Positions 35,427 to 46,438 of a stretch of DNA of 64,000 nucleotides are shown here, piece by piece. Within the stretch, counting starts at the first letter, position 1, and each line of letters starts with the position of its first letter. The DNA is from Earliella scabrosa. Its lineage: Eukaryota; Basidiomycota; Agaricomycetes; Polyporales; Polyporaceae. A program made the translations under genes and the position numbers. Location of the stretch: positions 682,001 to 746,000 of the forward strand of contig JABYQQ010000004.1 in assembly GCA_022605405.1 (NCBI GenBank), read 5' to 3'. The notes beneath the pieces are model-generated. The model was given only the letters and a program-made list of their open reading frames with translations. It made no database searches and was not told the DNA's origin.

Positions 35427-38400
35427 TCATATATACCGCGGGAGCATGCGCGCGTCGAGGCCGCGCAGCGTCGGCGGGGGCCAGTCCTCCCCCATCGACC
35501 CGCTCGACCCGACCGACGCCATCGACCCCTTAGATGCCCTCGAGCCCAGGGACTCCGACCCCTTCGAGCCCAGGGACTTTGACGCCTTCAATCCCAGGGA
35601 CGTCGACGCTCTCGAACCCAAGGACTGGGACTTCGCCGACCTTGACTGCAAGCCCATCTGCGCCATCTCAGCGGAATCGTCAGCCTGTAGATGGGTTCGC
35701 TCGCGCGCAACTCTTGAGTTAGAGTCAGAGTAGGAGACGCTGCGCCGGCCCGACGCGGAGGGCTTGGGCGGGCTACGCACGGCGGCGAGGATCTGTTTCG
35801 CGCGCCGCTTCGGGTGGATCTTCTGCCACCACCGGAGCTTGTGCTTGTGCTTCGTACGCGTGCGTCCGTGCGTCTCTTCGTCCGCATCGTCCGCGTCGTC
35901 CGAGCTAGAGGACGCAGAGGACGCGGATGAGGCAGGCGAGGCAGGTGAGGCAGAGGCCGCTGGGGAGGGAGGTGAGGGAGGTGAGAAAAGGGGAGAGGAA
36001 AGGTGAGAGGGCGCTGCAGAGGACGACGAGGACGTTGTGGAGGACGAGCGGGTGGATTGGCGAGAGCGAGGGGCGTCTTGCGGGCGGTCCAGGTCCAGGT
36101 GGGAGCGAGACATATCGGTACCGCGAGCCTCGCATTCTGACGGACGCTTGCGGGCTGTGGTTGCCACGCTATCACTGTGTTCGGTGTCGGTGTGGACTCC
36201 GGCGCCGTCGGGGCGCGAAGGTGCTACCAGTCCTACTCCGAGAGCCTCCGGAACATCCGCAGTGGGAGAGACTGGCTCGAGCGGCGACGGGCCGCAATGC
36301 CAAGGTGAGAGAGGGGTGAGGACGCCGTCGATGTCTGGCATGGGCAGGTCGAGGTCGAGGTAGTAGAGGGGAACAGGCGAGCATGGGCGCGGAGGCTCCT
36401 CCGTATCCCCATCGTGCACGGTACCGATTTCCGACACGGTGTCCGAGTCCGAGTCGGTGCTTGGTTTACGAGTCCGAACGAGGTCGGGTGGGAACGAGAT
36501 AGAAGTGTCACTCTGCGATAGAACTGAATCCAGAGTGACGGAGGGGGTTATGAGGTTAACAGTCGAGTTAGACGAGGCAGCCAGAGTGTCCGTCGACAGC
36601 GCGTAGGATGCTGCGGGCAGGACGGGCGAGTCGGGGCGCCAGTCAACAGACTGCTCGGGTCGGGTTTGGTCACGGTCGAATGCATGGCGAGTCGACGCGA
36701 CGTGTGCAGAGTCAGAGGCGTCTGCGAGCTGGAGGTCGCTATCGACGCGTTCTCGGATTGGCGCTACCACAGCATTCACGTTGGTGGTCACGTCTTCCAG
36801 GGTATGCTCGAGGGTGGAGGAGTGCGTGCCCGTTCCCGGCCGGGAGGTCCCGGCGAGCGTGGGGCGCGGGTTATCGTCGGTCGCCGACGTCGGCCCATCG
36901 ACGTGTTCGCTCCCGACAACGACCTCGACACGTGCTCGCTCGATCTCGAGGCCCTTGAGCAAGGAACGCTCGACCGACTCTGGCACGTCCTCCTCCGGAT
37001 CCAGGCCGCCGGCGTATGCAACGCGGTCAGCCTGCTTGGGCACATCGTCGGCGGGTATCGGGACAGCGCACGCGGACGTCTCAACGGGATCCGCATCCTC
37101 GCCGACAGCCTTCAAGTCTCGGACCGAGAACGGGTGCGCCTCGTCCGACAAGACCCCCGAAACGGCCGGCTCCTCGCCGTTTGCGGCCAACGCGACGTCG
37201 ATGTCCGGGACGTCGCATTCCTCGACGCGGATGACGGGAAGAACGACGTCCGCCCAGTCCGAGTCTGCGTCCGGACCGACGACGTCCTCGAAGTCAGCGG
37301 GTGTCACGCCGTCGTCTATGGTTAACGTTACGTCCGCGTCCGCGCCCTCCTTCCCGTCCTCCTCTGCGTGTGAGGCGGCCTCGGGCGGCTCCCCGAGGGC
37401 GTCTTGACGTGACCGCTCGACAGCAGGGAGATTAGTTTGGGCAATCTCTCGGCCGACGTCCGATGCGGAGGCTGGGATCTGCTCCAGCCCCATGGTGCCT
37501 TCGATCCCGTCCTCGAGCGCCATGGGTCCGTATGCGGGGGGAGCGGCCTCGATGGCCGGAACCGAGGAACAGGCCTTGACGCCGTTGTCCGTGGTCTGCT
37601 CGCTACCGATCCCGATCCCGTCCGAGCTATCGAGGGGCGGAACGGACGGAGCAGGATGCGAGACGAGCACTGAGACGACGAAGATGGGCTCTTCGGGGTC
37701 GCGCGAGAGCTGTGGAGTGCAGACCGAGACGCAGCGGTCGGAGAGGTGGACGACGAATATGCTCGGGTGTGGTCGTATGGAGTAGTAGAGGTGCGAGTAA
37801 GCGGAGAGAAGATCGACGGTGCGGAAGCTGCGGTTCGCAACGGAGACGCATTGAGCGGAGGGGGTGGGTTCCACGGCCGGTTCTGAGTGTTGTTGCACAA
37901 CGCTCTCAAAGTCGGCGACGGGAGATGACCCTGCGCAAGGACACGGTGTCAGCGTCGGTGTGCGGCGAAACATACTCGAGAGGAGGTCAAACTACTCACC
38001 GTCGGGACGGCTCCGGGTACGGACTCGGACTGGTGATCGCGTGGTCTGCTTACGCTCTGTACTCTTCGCGTTAGCCCCGCTCTCACACTCGCTACGCAAA
38101 GAAGCTTGACATACCCCGACCCCGATGCGGACAAGCCGCAAACGGCCAATGCACAGAGCAAAACGGGCGCGCCCGGCACGCGAGCACAGCGTCCCACTCC
38201 ACTATCCCATAACTCAAGCTGAACCCGAGCCAGCTCTTCGACCGCCTCAGCTCGCTGCTTGCGGGGCGGGCGCTGCAGAGGCTGCATCGTGCGAGGCAGA
38301 AACAGAGGTTGATGTAGAAGAGGGTGTGGAGGCAGTACAGAGTCCGGAACGCACGGCGCTCCCCGAGGCGGAACGCGGTGGCGAGCGCGGATGCGGACGG

Positions 38401-38607
38401 CGTGCGGGAGAGGGAGGGGGACGGCCGACTTGGAGTGGAACTGTTCAGGTTGTACTTCAGGGTTGACTTGTTTGTGCTGGTGGGGAAGCGAGCGGAGGGC
38501 GGTTGGTGCTGGGGAGCGAGGACGAGAGCAAAGACGGACAGGTTGAGGCAGGAGATGGAGAGGAGGGTCGCCATGGTTGTGAGCTTGAGTGAGCGATTGA
38601 TATCCAA
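35427..38607 (-). CDS. Large disordered Ser/Asp-rich protein, possible N-terminal membrane segments
   Basis: I do not recognise this family. Two exons are joined by an intron at about 37931-38110 (donor GTATGTCAAG, acceptor TTGCGCAG), which keeps the frame and gives about 1,000 residues. I chose the start at 38607; a second Met lies 11 residues later. The N-terminal region has hydrophobic stretches (LLSISCLNLSVFALVLA and LYCLHTLFYINLCFCLA) that could be a signal/anchor and a second segment. The block VDLLSAYSHLYYSIRPHPS is the only fold-like part. The rest is acidic, Ser/Pro-rich and low complexity. A basic patch, KHKHKLRWWQKIHPKRRAK, is followed by tandem SLGSRAS-like repeats near the end, then the tail RGLDARMLPRYI. 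The open frame spans more than 2.5 kb without a stop, which supports real coding. It interrupts the DUF6533 series on the opposite strand. Confidence 0.72.
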
Positions 38608-38707
38608 GTCCTAGGGCGGGCAGCTGAGGGAGGGGAACGGCGGCCTGAACTTGGTCTTGCAGTTCGAGCAGCGGCGGTTAAGACTGGAAGGGTTCAAGAC
38701 GACGTTG

Positions 38708-38721
38708 CATATACATAAAAA
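38708..38721 (-). promoter_or_regulatory. TATA-like element of the disordered-protein gene
   Basis: On the minus strand TTTTTATGTATATG lies about 100-115 bases upstream of the ATG at 38607. It is AT-rich within GC-rich flanks and suits a core promoter. Confidence 0.4.
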
Positions 38722-39134
38722 TCGAGAACCACATGCAGCTGGGTGCTGGACGTTGAGCGTCGAGCACTAGCACGCGCGGGTCAAGTCAGTGAGGATGAGG
38801 AGAGAGAGAGCCGGGGGGAGGGGAGGGTCGGATCCGAAACGTGGACCCTCGCGCCCGGCCATGGGGGCATTATATGCATCTGTCCATCCGGAGGGCGCAA
38901 CATATGCAGGGAAGCTCGCGGACGGCCTTTGCAGGCTGTCATCCGTAGGTTTCGTCGTCCCGAGTCTTGCACAAACTCGGAAGAGACGTCGGCAGGCGCC
39001 ACCGTGCTTGTGACGGAGTGTGACGTGACGTGTTACACGTGACCGCGTGCTCGGTTACTCGCGATCGGCAGCGCGCGCCGCGAGCCGTCTCCCACGGGCT
39101 CTCTTTCGTCTTTCCACCGTTCCACGAGCAAGAG
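38722..39134. other. Spacer left of the inverted-repeat element
   Basis: There is no supportable gene here. Confidence 0.45.
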
Positions 39135-39755
39135 GGTATAATGTCATTTGCAAAGAAGATACCCTCCCCCTGAAATTGGATTGTGTCCGCTGGCGCTCAG
39201 TAACAAGCCCCCCAAACATCGGATAACTGTCCCAAAATTAACCGAATTCGGTCCCGGTGCGGAGGGGATAACGCCCGCAGTTTCTGAATATTCGGTCCCT
39301 CTCAACAGTCGTTCTCGTTTTGTATGGAGGATCTTCCCCTGACTCCACCACTACTAAGCTTTAATAAACTACTGTATCCGCAGAAATTGACTCCAGATAG
39401 CTTCGGAGGGCAGGAGAGGATGAACGGAGTAAGTTGGGAGTAAGGGCTCTTCAGGCCTAGAGCCGGTACACTTGCCATATACAGCAGCCGGCCGTAAACG
39501 CCGACCCCTCCCGTCCGTAGGCGCCCACTCGGACAGGGGCCAAAGAAAGGTCGTTTTCTCGTCCAGCATGGAGGATATGCATTAAATGACATTACTGCTG
39601 AAGAGAGAAGCACCAGAATGTATGATTCTCCAAAGTAGAAGCTCTCAAGTACAGTGAGAAACGAGAAATGCAGTTGTGAAGGACCGTTGCCTTATCCCGG
39701 CGGGGAGGAGCAGATTAGGTGAGGACCGTATCCTTATTGCAAATGACATTATACC
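39135..39755. mobile_element. 621-bp MITE-like element with 19-bp perfect inverted ends
   Basis: The left end is GGTATAATGTCATTTGCAA and the right end is its exact reverse complement (39737-39755). Beyond this the arms stay similar for roughly ten more bases (..AAGATAC versus ..AAGGATAC). An internal inverted copy of the core TAATGTCATTT occurs near 39584-39595. The two ends could be read as TA-flanked TAATGTCATTTGCAA termini, which would suit a Tc1/mariner-type target, but this is not proven. The interior has no recognised transposase. It is most likely a non-autonomous DNA transposon in the gene-poor gap before copy G. Confidence 0.7.
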
Positions 39756-41198
39756 ATTTTGCGTTCCACGATGCTCTCTACACGCAATCCACTCCCATCC
39801 TGCCTAGCGGAATCTCCAGCCACCTCTTCTGAGCTACTCTGACTGTACGAGCTATGCGCGCTTTGATGAACGAACGTCACAATCGATTTCGATCCAGTCA
39901 TCAACTTGAAGCACTCAGGGTCCCAGGGTTCGACAGTAGTGAGAACAGATGCCACCGCCGATAGACAGACGCAGGCTACGGTGATACGGCTCCCCGGACG
40001 GCTCCTCTGACGGCTCCTTCGGCGTGGAGGCGCGCCGGAGGGCGCGGTGAAGTGAGTATCAGACTGATAACATTCAACATGTCCGAGTCTTTCATCGAGC
40101 GTGACGAGGTATGTCCACCCTGTCTGTCTGCTCAGCGCAACCCTGATCAACCACCGCCGATCCGTCGGTGAAGTGCGTTATGCTCTTCCTCTTCCTGTCT
40201 GCGCTAGCGGACTGGCTTCCCGACGCACGCATCGGTGCAGCGACACTCGTCCGGCCCCGGGACTCGACCATATGTCGCATACCTGAATGCCGTTAGTCCC
40301 AAGCATCCGTCGGAGCGTGGTGACCACTCAATCACAAATGGCCATGATCGATGATCTACACCCGCAGGCCTTCGGAATGCGTCCCCGTCGGTGGCCGGGA
40401 GGATGCACTGGCGACTTGGAGGAGTTTAGGACGAGTGCTCGACGGAGTGCTCGGAGGGGCCAGGGCTGATTGAGACACAATATCGCATGTACGTCCGCCT
40501 CCCATGGTCCAATAATACCGTAGTCTGTGATCCGCGCTCGCTGGGGCCGCCTTTCTCCCCCGACGGAACACAAGATACTGGTTCCGTGCGGATGGGGCTC
40601 CTTGTTCTCGCCAGCGATCACGATCTGCGTGTATCAGTGCAACTGTGCGTTTGCTCCCGGTGCGCTATTCGACATCTATGATCTGGTCATGGGAGTGCAC
40701 CGCACGCTTTCTATCGCGCCGTCCGTCCTCCCTTGCCTTCTCTGCTCAAGATGGGACTGATATAGTCGCTCAGCCGTCAGGACGAGTCTGCTCGATGACC
40801 GTTAAGGGGCATGTAGTGCTTGCGCGGTGGGTCTGTGTGCCTCGCACGAACACCGAAGCACCGACATTTTTGGTACGTTCCTGTGCGTGCGCACTCACGA
40901 TGTCGTTGTCTTGCGAAGATATCCAGTCAACGAGCGGTTCGAGGATGACTTTTCAATTCACGGAGCGTTGAAGAAGCTGATGGCTCTTTTGAGAGGTTGT
41001 TCTATCTGACATGCGTTATCCTGGTGCGCGATCGATGTGTGCTGGCTAACAGTGATCCTGGCCAGCCTTCACCGTTGTGCTCGGGGTTGACTAACTCTCA
41101 GCGATGCTCGCTCTACTCCTCCAGCAGGGCTGGAATATAATCTGCCTCGGCTGCGGGCAGGCTCAAGCAGCACTCACCAGGTCCAGTTCTTTCTTACG
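39756..41198. other. Spacer between the element and copy G
   Basis: This holds 1.4 kb without a supportable gene. Frames near 39760-40150 (minus) and 40630-41010 (plus) have faint membrane-protein character, but I cannot link them to a family. They may be relics of a lost paralogue. Confidence 0.4.
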
Positions 41199-43335
41199 AT
41201 GTCCTCCGATGCAGGCTCGGACGAGGTCGCAGAGCTCATCTCGACATACCAGATCCTGTACGTATACGTTCCGTGGAGCCCCTTGCCCTCTGCCTTTGCT
41301 CGATGCTCTCGAGACTGACCGCTCTTCGCTTTTTGGCTGCAGCTTCGTAGACAACGCATGCGCGTTCGCAGTCCTCGGTACGTGCACCCCGTCTCCTCCC
41401 TCATGTCTCCCTCTCCTACTCCCACTCCCACCGCATTCACGAATCACGAACATCGAAGGCTGACCACTGACCGCGCGGCGCAGCGCTCGTGATCTACGAC
41501 TACGCGATCACGCTCGGAGCGGAGATCGACCTCTTCTGGACGCGCAAGCCGACGGGCGCGACCGCGCTCTTCGTCCTGAACCGGTACCTGCTCGTGCTCG
41601 ACTACATCTTCAACATCGCCACTATCGAGCGCTCGTCTGAGATTGTGAGTGGCTACCAACCAACTATTGGCACTGAGGTCTGCGTGCCGGGATGCGGTTT
41701 GCTGATACATATGTGCTTGACAGGCGTACGTGCCTTGCGGCTCCGAGTCACCTCCGTCGTCGTCTTGCTCACGCGCCCTATGGTACGATATGGTACGGTA
41801 CGGGTGTCTGCAGGTGCGCGGTGCTGGTCAAGGTCGAGAACGCGACGTACAACCTGCAGTACGTCCCCTGGGCAGGTGCGCACCACACTCCCACCGCATA
41901 TATGCACCTCGAGCGGGTTCCCTGACACTCAACTGTCGTCCCCCCCTCCCCCCCGGCACCCTCGTCGCCTCACTCGTCACCACCACACCGCCAGCGTTCG
42001 GCGCGCTCCGTGCGTATGCCCTCTCGCAGCAGAACCTCCCGGTTGCGGTTCTCGTTGGTCTGCTCACGCTCGTTCCCTTTGGGCTGAACATGGTGCGCGC
42101 CCTCTCTCCTTCCTTCAGTGTCTCACTGATCACGGTATGTGCGACAGAGCCAGTTCGGCTCGGGCCTGACGGGCACGCTCGACCCGATCTTCGGCTGCAC
42201 GGAGGTCCTCCCCGTCGACCCTGCGATGGCAAAGAAGTGCGTCATACTCCCCTGCTATGTCCAAGGCTGACATACCGCCCCAACCTTGCACTCGCGCGCC
42301 GATTTGATAGATGTAAGCTCGCCTGGCGCATCGCGCGCAGCCCCGAATGCATGCACGCTCAGCTGACGACACTCGACGATGCAGTTACGATTGCGGCGCG
42401 GACGACGCTCATCGCCGCGGACCTCATCCTCATCGGCGTGACGTGGCGGAGCGTGCCGCGGCGCAAGGACGCGATGCGCCTCACTTCGTCGTTTGCTGGG
42501 GTTTTGTTCAGGAATGGTGCGTGCCGCTCCGTGTCCTTCCTTGTACACTGTTGTCGCGTTCGCTCGGCTGATGCGCGTCGCAGGGATGGTTTACTTCCTG
42601 TAAGCATTTGCTTCTGTTCTGTGCCCTCTATGCGCGTCCAATGGTACGCGGCTGACGCGCGGGCGTATTGGGACGCAGGGTGCTGTTCGTCCTCAACGCG
42701 CTCCACCTCATCTTTACCATGGTTTCGGCGAGTCCCCTCAAAAGCTACATAGTGCCCGCAGACGCTGACGCGGCGCGCGCACAGATCGTCGACCCGCTCA
42801 ACCCCGTGAGCAACGTCACGATCTTCACGCTCCCGTGAGTGCCTCGCCTCTCCAACTCCCTTCCGCCCCTTAATCACCGCCCTCTCCGCGCGGCTTGCGA
42901 CTGACTCGAATCTGGCCCTGCGCGCGCAGGATCACAGCCGTGCTCGTCTCGCGCTTCCTGCTCGACCTGCAGCACGCGAACCGCAAGACGCTCCATCTCG
43001 ACTCGGGCGCGGACTCGTACGCGGACTCGGACCGCGGTCGTGGCGGTGGGGGCTCGATCGTCTTTGAGCGCGTCGTGGGCTCGATCGCGTCGAGCATCGA
43101 GCCGGGGGGTTATTATGAGGACGAGGACGAGGACGGTCAGGGAGGTGGCAGCGGGGAGAGAGGGGAGGGGAAGGACTCGGATGTGGACGTGGAGATGCGG
43201 GCGCTGGAGGGGCATCAGGGCGAGGAGAGTTCGAGCGGGAGTGTGTCTGGGAGTGGCGCGGACCAGCCTGAGGGGGATGGGGAGATGCAGTTCGTGGTAC
43301 CCGCGACCCCGCCACCGTTGTCTCAGGTACGGTGA
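41199..43335 (+). CDS. DUF6533 seven-TM-like membrane protein, copy G
   Basis: This is the seventh paralogue, separated from the others by about 6 kb and clearly richer in GC. Exon 1 is MSSDAGSDEVAELISTYQ and exon 2 is FVDNACAFAVL. The core exon (about 41484-41643) gives LVIYDYAITLGAEIDLFW and GATALFVLNRYLLVLDY. Later exons give YNLQYVPWA; FGALRAYALSQQNLPVAVLV; GTLDPIFGCTEV; IAARTTLIAADLILIGVTW; MVYF; VLFVLNALHLIFTMVSAS; and ITAVLVSRFLLDLQHANRK. The tail is acidic with SIVFERVVGSIASSIEPG (43054-43107), the shared motif, and ends TPPPLSQVR with TGA at 43333-43335. It appears intact. Confidence 0.85.
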
Positions 43336-44086
43336 AGGTGGGAGTGGATGGGGACTGTGACTGGGACGGGGACGGGGATGGGGATGAGACGGGTGACCGG
43401 AAGCGGTCGAATCGAGGCGCCACAGCGTTGGGAGGAGGTGGTAGAGTGGAAGCGCGGCTTGTGGACGTGTGACCGTACTCGAGTAGCGGTCATCAGGATG
43501 GCGATGCGAGCAAAGGCGGGAGGGTCTGAAGGAGCTGCCTTGTTCGTCGTCTACTGTCCGTATGTTGTCGCTCATGACTTCTCTGTGTTCACTTACTGAT
43601 TGTTCATCTTGCGTCAAGGTCTGTTCCATTGTTATCTTTGATGGTCAGGCGTCAATCGCAGAGTTCTCAACGTCCAGTCAGTTCGAAGGCCGTTCACCAA
43701 TCAACGTGTCTGGAACCTGATGCTCCGACGGTGAGGAGGTGCGCCTCTCGAGCCACTTCACGCGTCTCTGTTGGTGCGCCACAACTCAGCCATACTACCT
43801 GAGCCCTCGCCTTGTCGAGCTCTCTGAGCGTCGTACCGGAGGTCTAGTGCCACCTGATAGGGGCAGCCCTCCTGGCCAAGTCTGATCAAGAATGCACACC
43901 CTCTGGCTCGTGAGCGTGATGCCTTCAAGGCGTTTCTTCTTTCGTCCTCCTGGGTCGCTTCGCTCATGTCTGCTGCGCTTCTGCAACAACGGAATCTGTC
44001 GGATGGTTGGCGTCTGCAGACGTATATACCCGGCAGCCCTCCGACTGTCAGGGGTGTCTCCCTCTCCTTCCTCGACGTGTGCAGCT
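43336..44086. other. Spacer between copy G and the first DUF6534 gene
   Basis: There is no supportable gene; it includes the 3' region of copy G and the next promoter. Confidence 0.5.
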
Positions 44087-46273
44087 ATGGCAGACGTCTC
44101 CCTGGACGATACCTTTGGCGCCCTTGTCCTAGGCACGTTCTTCAGTCTCATGTGAGCCCGCACCACTTGCTGTCTCTACAACTTCTGTTGGATCATGCTC
44201 ACGAGCTTGTCTGACCGTATGTGCGATGTAGGCTCTACGGTGTTAACTTGCATCAGGTCTGTGATTATGTCCGAATGTTCCCCTCCGATATGGTGTATCT
44301 GAAGGCAACCGTAAGTATCACTCGTCTGATAACTCCTGTCGTCTCCTCTGATGGGCTGTGTGTAGGTGTTGGTCATCTTGTGCGTGGACGGAGGGGGGAA
44401 TCCTGGACAGCCGCTCACACATGGACCTGTCCAGTTCTGCTGCTACCGTCTGCTCTATATTGTACATCCATATGAGGTGCGTCTTGGGTAGCCATCGGCC
44501 AGGTATGCAGCTCTAATGAAACGTTTACCTGGCAGCTACCATTATTTGGTTATGAACTATGCCAATCCGCTCGGTCTCCTCAGCACGACCTGGTGCGTCT
44601 GTTCCACGTTCAGCGCGAGCGAACGTCGAGCACTCACGATCCCATAGGTCCCTTGATGTGTGTGCTACTATCAGCACCCTTACACTCAGCCACTGATCAT
44701 TTTGGCTCACACTGTAGGCCATGACGCCTCCGATTGTATGTGTCGAGTTTCGGACGAACGGAACTAACTGCAATTCCACGTGGCTGACCACCAACTGTAT
44801 CCCCTAGACTCTCACAATCTTTATGGCGCAATGGTTCGTATTCCACTAATGCGGTTATGGTGTCGAACGATGCTGACTACGTCCTCACAGCTTCTATGCC
44901 AGACGGGTGTATATTAGTACGAACGTCTCGCGTACTACTGGTACGCCCTTGGCTGATGTCCAGTAGTGGGCTCGAACTTCATGCGCAAACTTCTCATCCC
45001 CGTGGTGAGTGCCAGTCCTTCGAGTCCCATCTCTCTTGCTTACCGTTATCATCGCAGGCGTTGTGCTCTCTAGGGGCTGTAGGTGAGTGCACCAGCCATT
45101 TCTCGTTTCCTGGCACGGAACAAGAATTAAACCCGATATATCGCAGGGTTCGGCATTGGTACGTGGGACGACCGATAAACTGTCACCGATGCAGCATCAT
45201 ATTGATTTTGAAGCTCATGGTCGCTGCAGCTGTATCCTACTCAGTGTGAGTTCCTCTCGCGACGAGGATCTTCCACTGTACGATGTTGAGTCCCGGCGAT
45301 CTAGGATCAAGTATCCGCACTTCGCAGATTGGAAACCTCGCACCGTGAGTCTCTCGCGAGCTTGCTCTTTACCTATTCTTCTGAATTGCGTGTACGTGGA
45401 CGATCGTACTAGTGGCTCTCTTCCGCCGGATTCGCATTCGCCGCAGCAACCGATATTATGCTGACCTCCATGACGGTAATCATACTGAAGAGACGGTGCC
45501 CTGCGTTCAAAAAGTGAGCACTTTCTTGCCTTTCTGGTGCTATACACCTTAGACGGAGTCCCACGTGATATGGCAGTACGGAGACGTTGCTGAACGTTCT
45601 CGTGATGTATACTATTAATACCGGTGAGTACGCCCGTGTTCGCGCTGCTCAGCCAGTGCTAATGCGCTCCATCTTCGCCGATCAGGACTATTCACTAGGT
45701 ATAGAACGGTGACGATCCATCATTCTCATACTTCATCTTACAACAAAACCTTTCCTGGTAGCACGTTGGCCTCCGCATCCTTCCTTCTGGTTTGTCCATG
45801 CTATGTCGTGGGTTTGGTATGCGCTCGAACTCACTGACTCTTCGACAGGCAATCATCCGCAGTGATGACATGATATTCATCGCCATCAACATGTCCATGG
45901 CCCAGTGTGAGTGGTTCCCCTCTCATTACAACACCGGCTAGACTACTAAGATCATTTATCATCACCCCACAGCGTACGTTACGTCCGTACTTGCGGTGTG
46001 AGTCGCACCCACCCTGCTGAGCCATTGGATTGAACTTACCGCTCAACGCAAACTAGCCTGAACTCGCGACAGAGCCTGTTGGTGATGATGAACGCTCAGC
46101 CGCAGTTCGACACGTTTCATATGAGCGTCGTGCAGTCCCAACGACCCAGCGCGGCGCCGAAAGGGCATCCGGTTGACACGCTAAAATTCGCAAGGGGACT
46201 CGGGACAAGCAAGGCCACTATCGGTATAGACGATTCCGCGGGCGAGCCGGTCCGACTGTGCACATCAGTATAG
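44087..46273 (+). CDS. DUF6534 polytopic membrane protein (possibly damaged)
   Basis: This is a fungal seven-TM-like protein of unknown function. The start is MADVSLDDTFGALVLGTFFS at 44087, a typical family opening. It is followed by LYGVNLHQVCDYVRMFPSDM, then YHYLVMNYANPLGLLSTTW, FYARRVYISTNVSR, GFAFAAATDIMLTSM, ETLLNVLVMYTINTG, STLASASFLLV and MIFIAINMSMAQ. The last exon is LNSRQSLLVMMNAQ plus a hydrophilic tail ending RLCTSV, with TAG at 46271-46273. The exon at about 44367-44475 is odd. Its first part reads VLVILCVDGG, but the expected DS-type continuation (ILDS..) is in another frame after a run of six Gs, which hints at a frameshift. Other exons look normal. It may be a young pseudogene or a gene whose exon I joined wrongly. 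Confidence 0.68.
44390..44402 (+). other. Possible frameshift at a G run in the DUF6534 gene
   Basis: The stretch GGACGGAGGGGGGAATCC separates two in-frame family-like pieces that lie in different frames. Upstream is VLVILCVD and downstream is ILDSRSH through ILYIHMS, which joins correctly to the next exon. It could be an indel in the genome, an assembly or sequencing error, or an unrecognised intron. Confidence 0.4.
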
Positions 46274-46438
46274 TACGTTCCTCTGGAATAAAATATGAAT
46301 ACAAATCTCCCAAACGTGCCGGGGTTCGCAACTAGAGAGACGGCCCTTTCACTATCAAACAGTCGCTAAATGATGCTTCCGAGTGATATCAGTCTCATCC
46401 GAGGTTCCAGGCATCCTGAACTTGAGAGTAAGGTTGCT

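Noticed and set aside
39302..39613. 103-residue minus frame inside the 621-bp element as a transposase
   Set aside because: It is too short and lacks any DDE or helix-turn-helix pattern; the element appears non-autonomous.
39760..41010. Possible decayed DUF6533/DUF6534 copy between the 621-bp element and copy G
   Set aside because: A few membrane-like fragments (such as LFDIYDLVMG) occur, but order, splice sites and signatures are missing.
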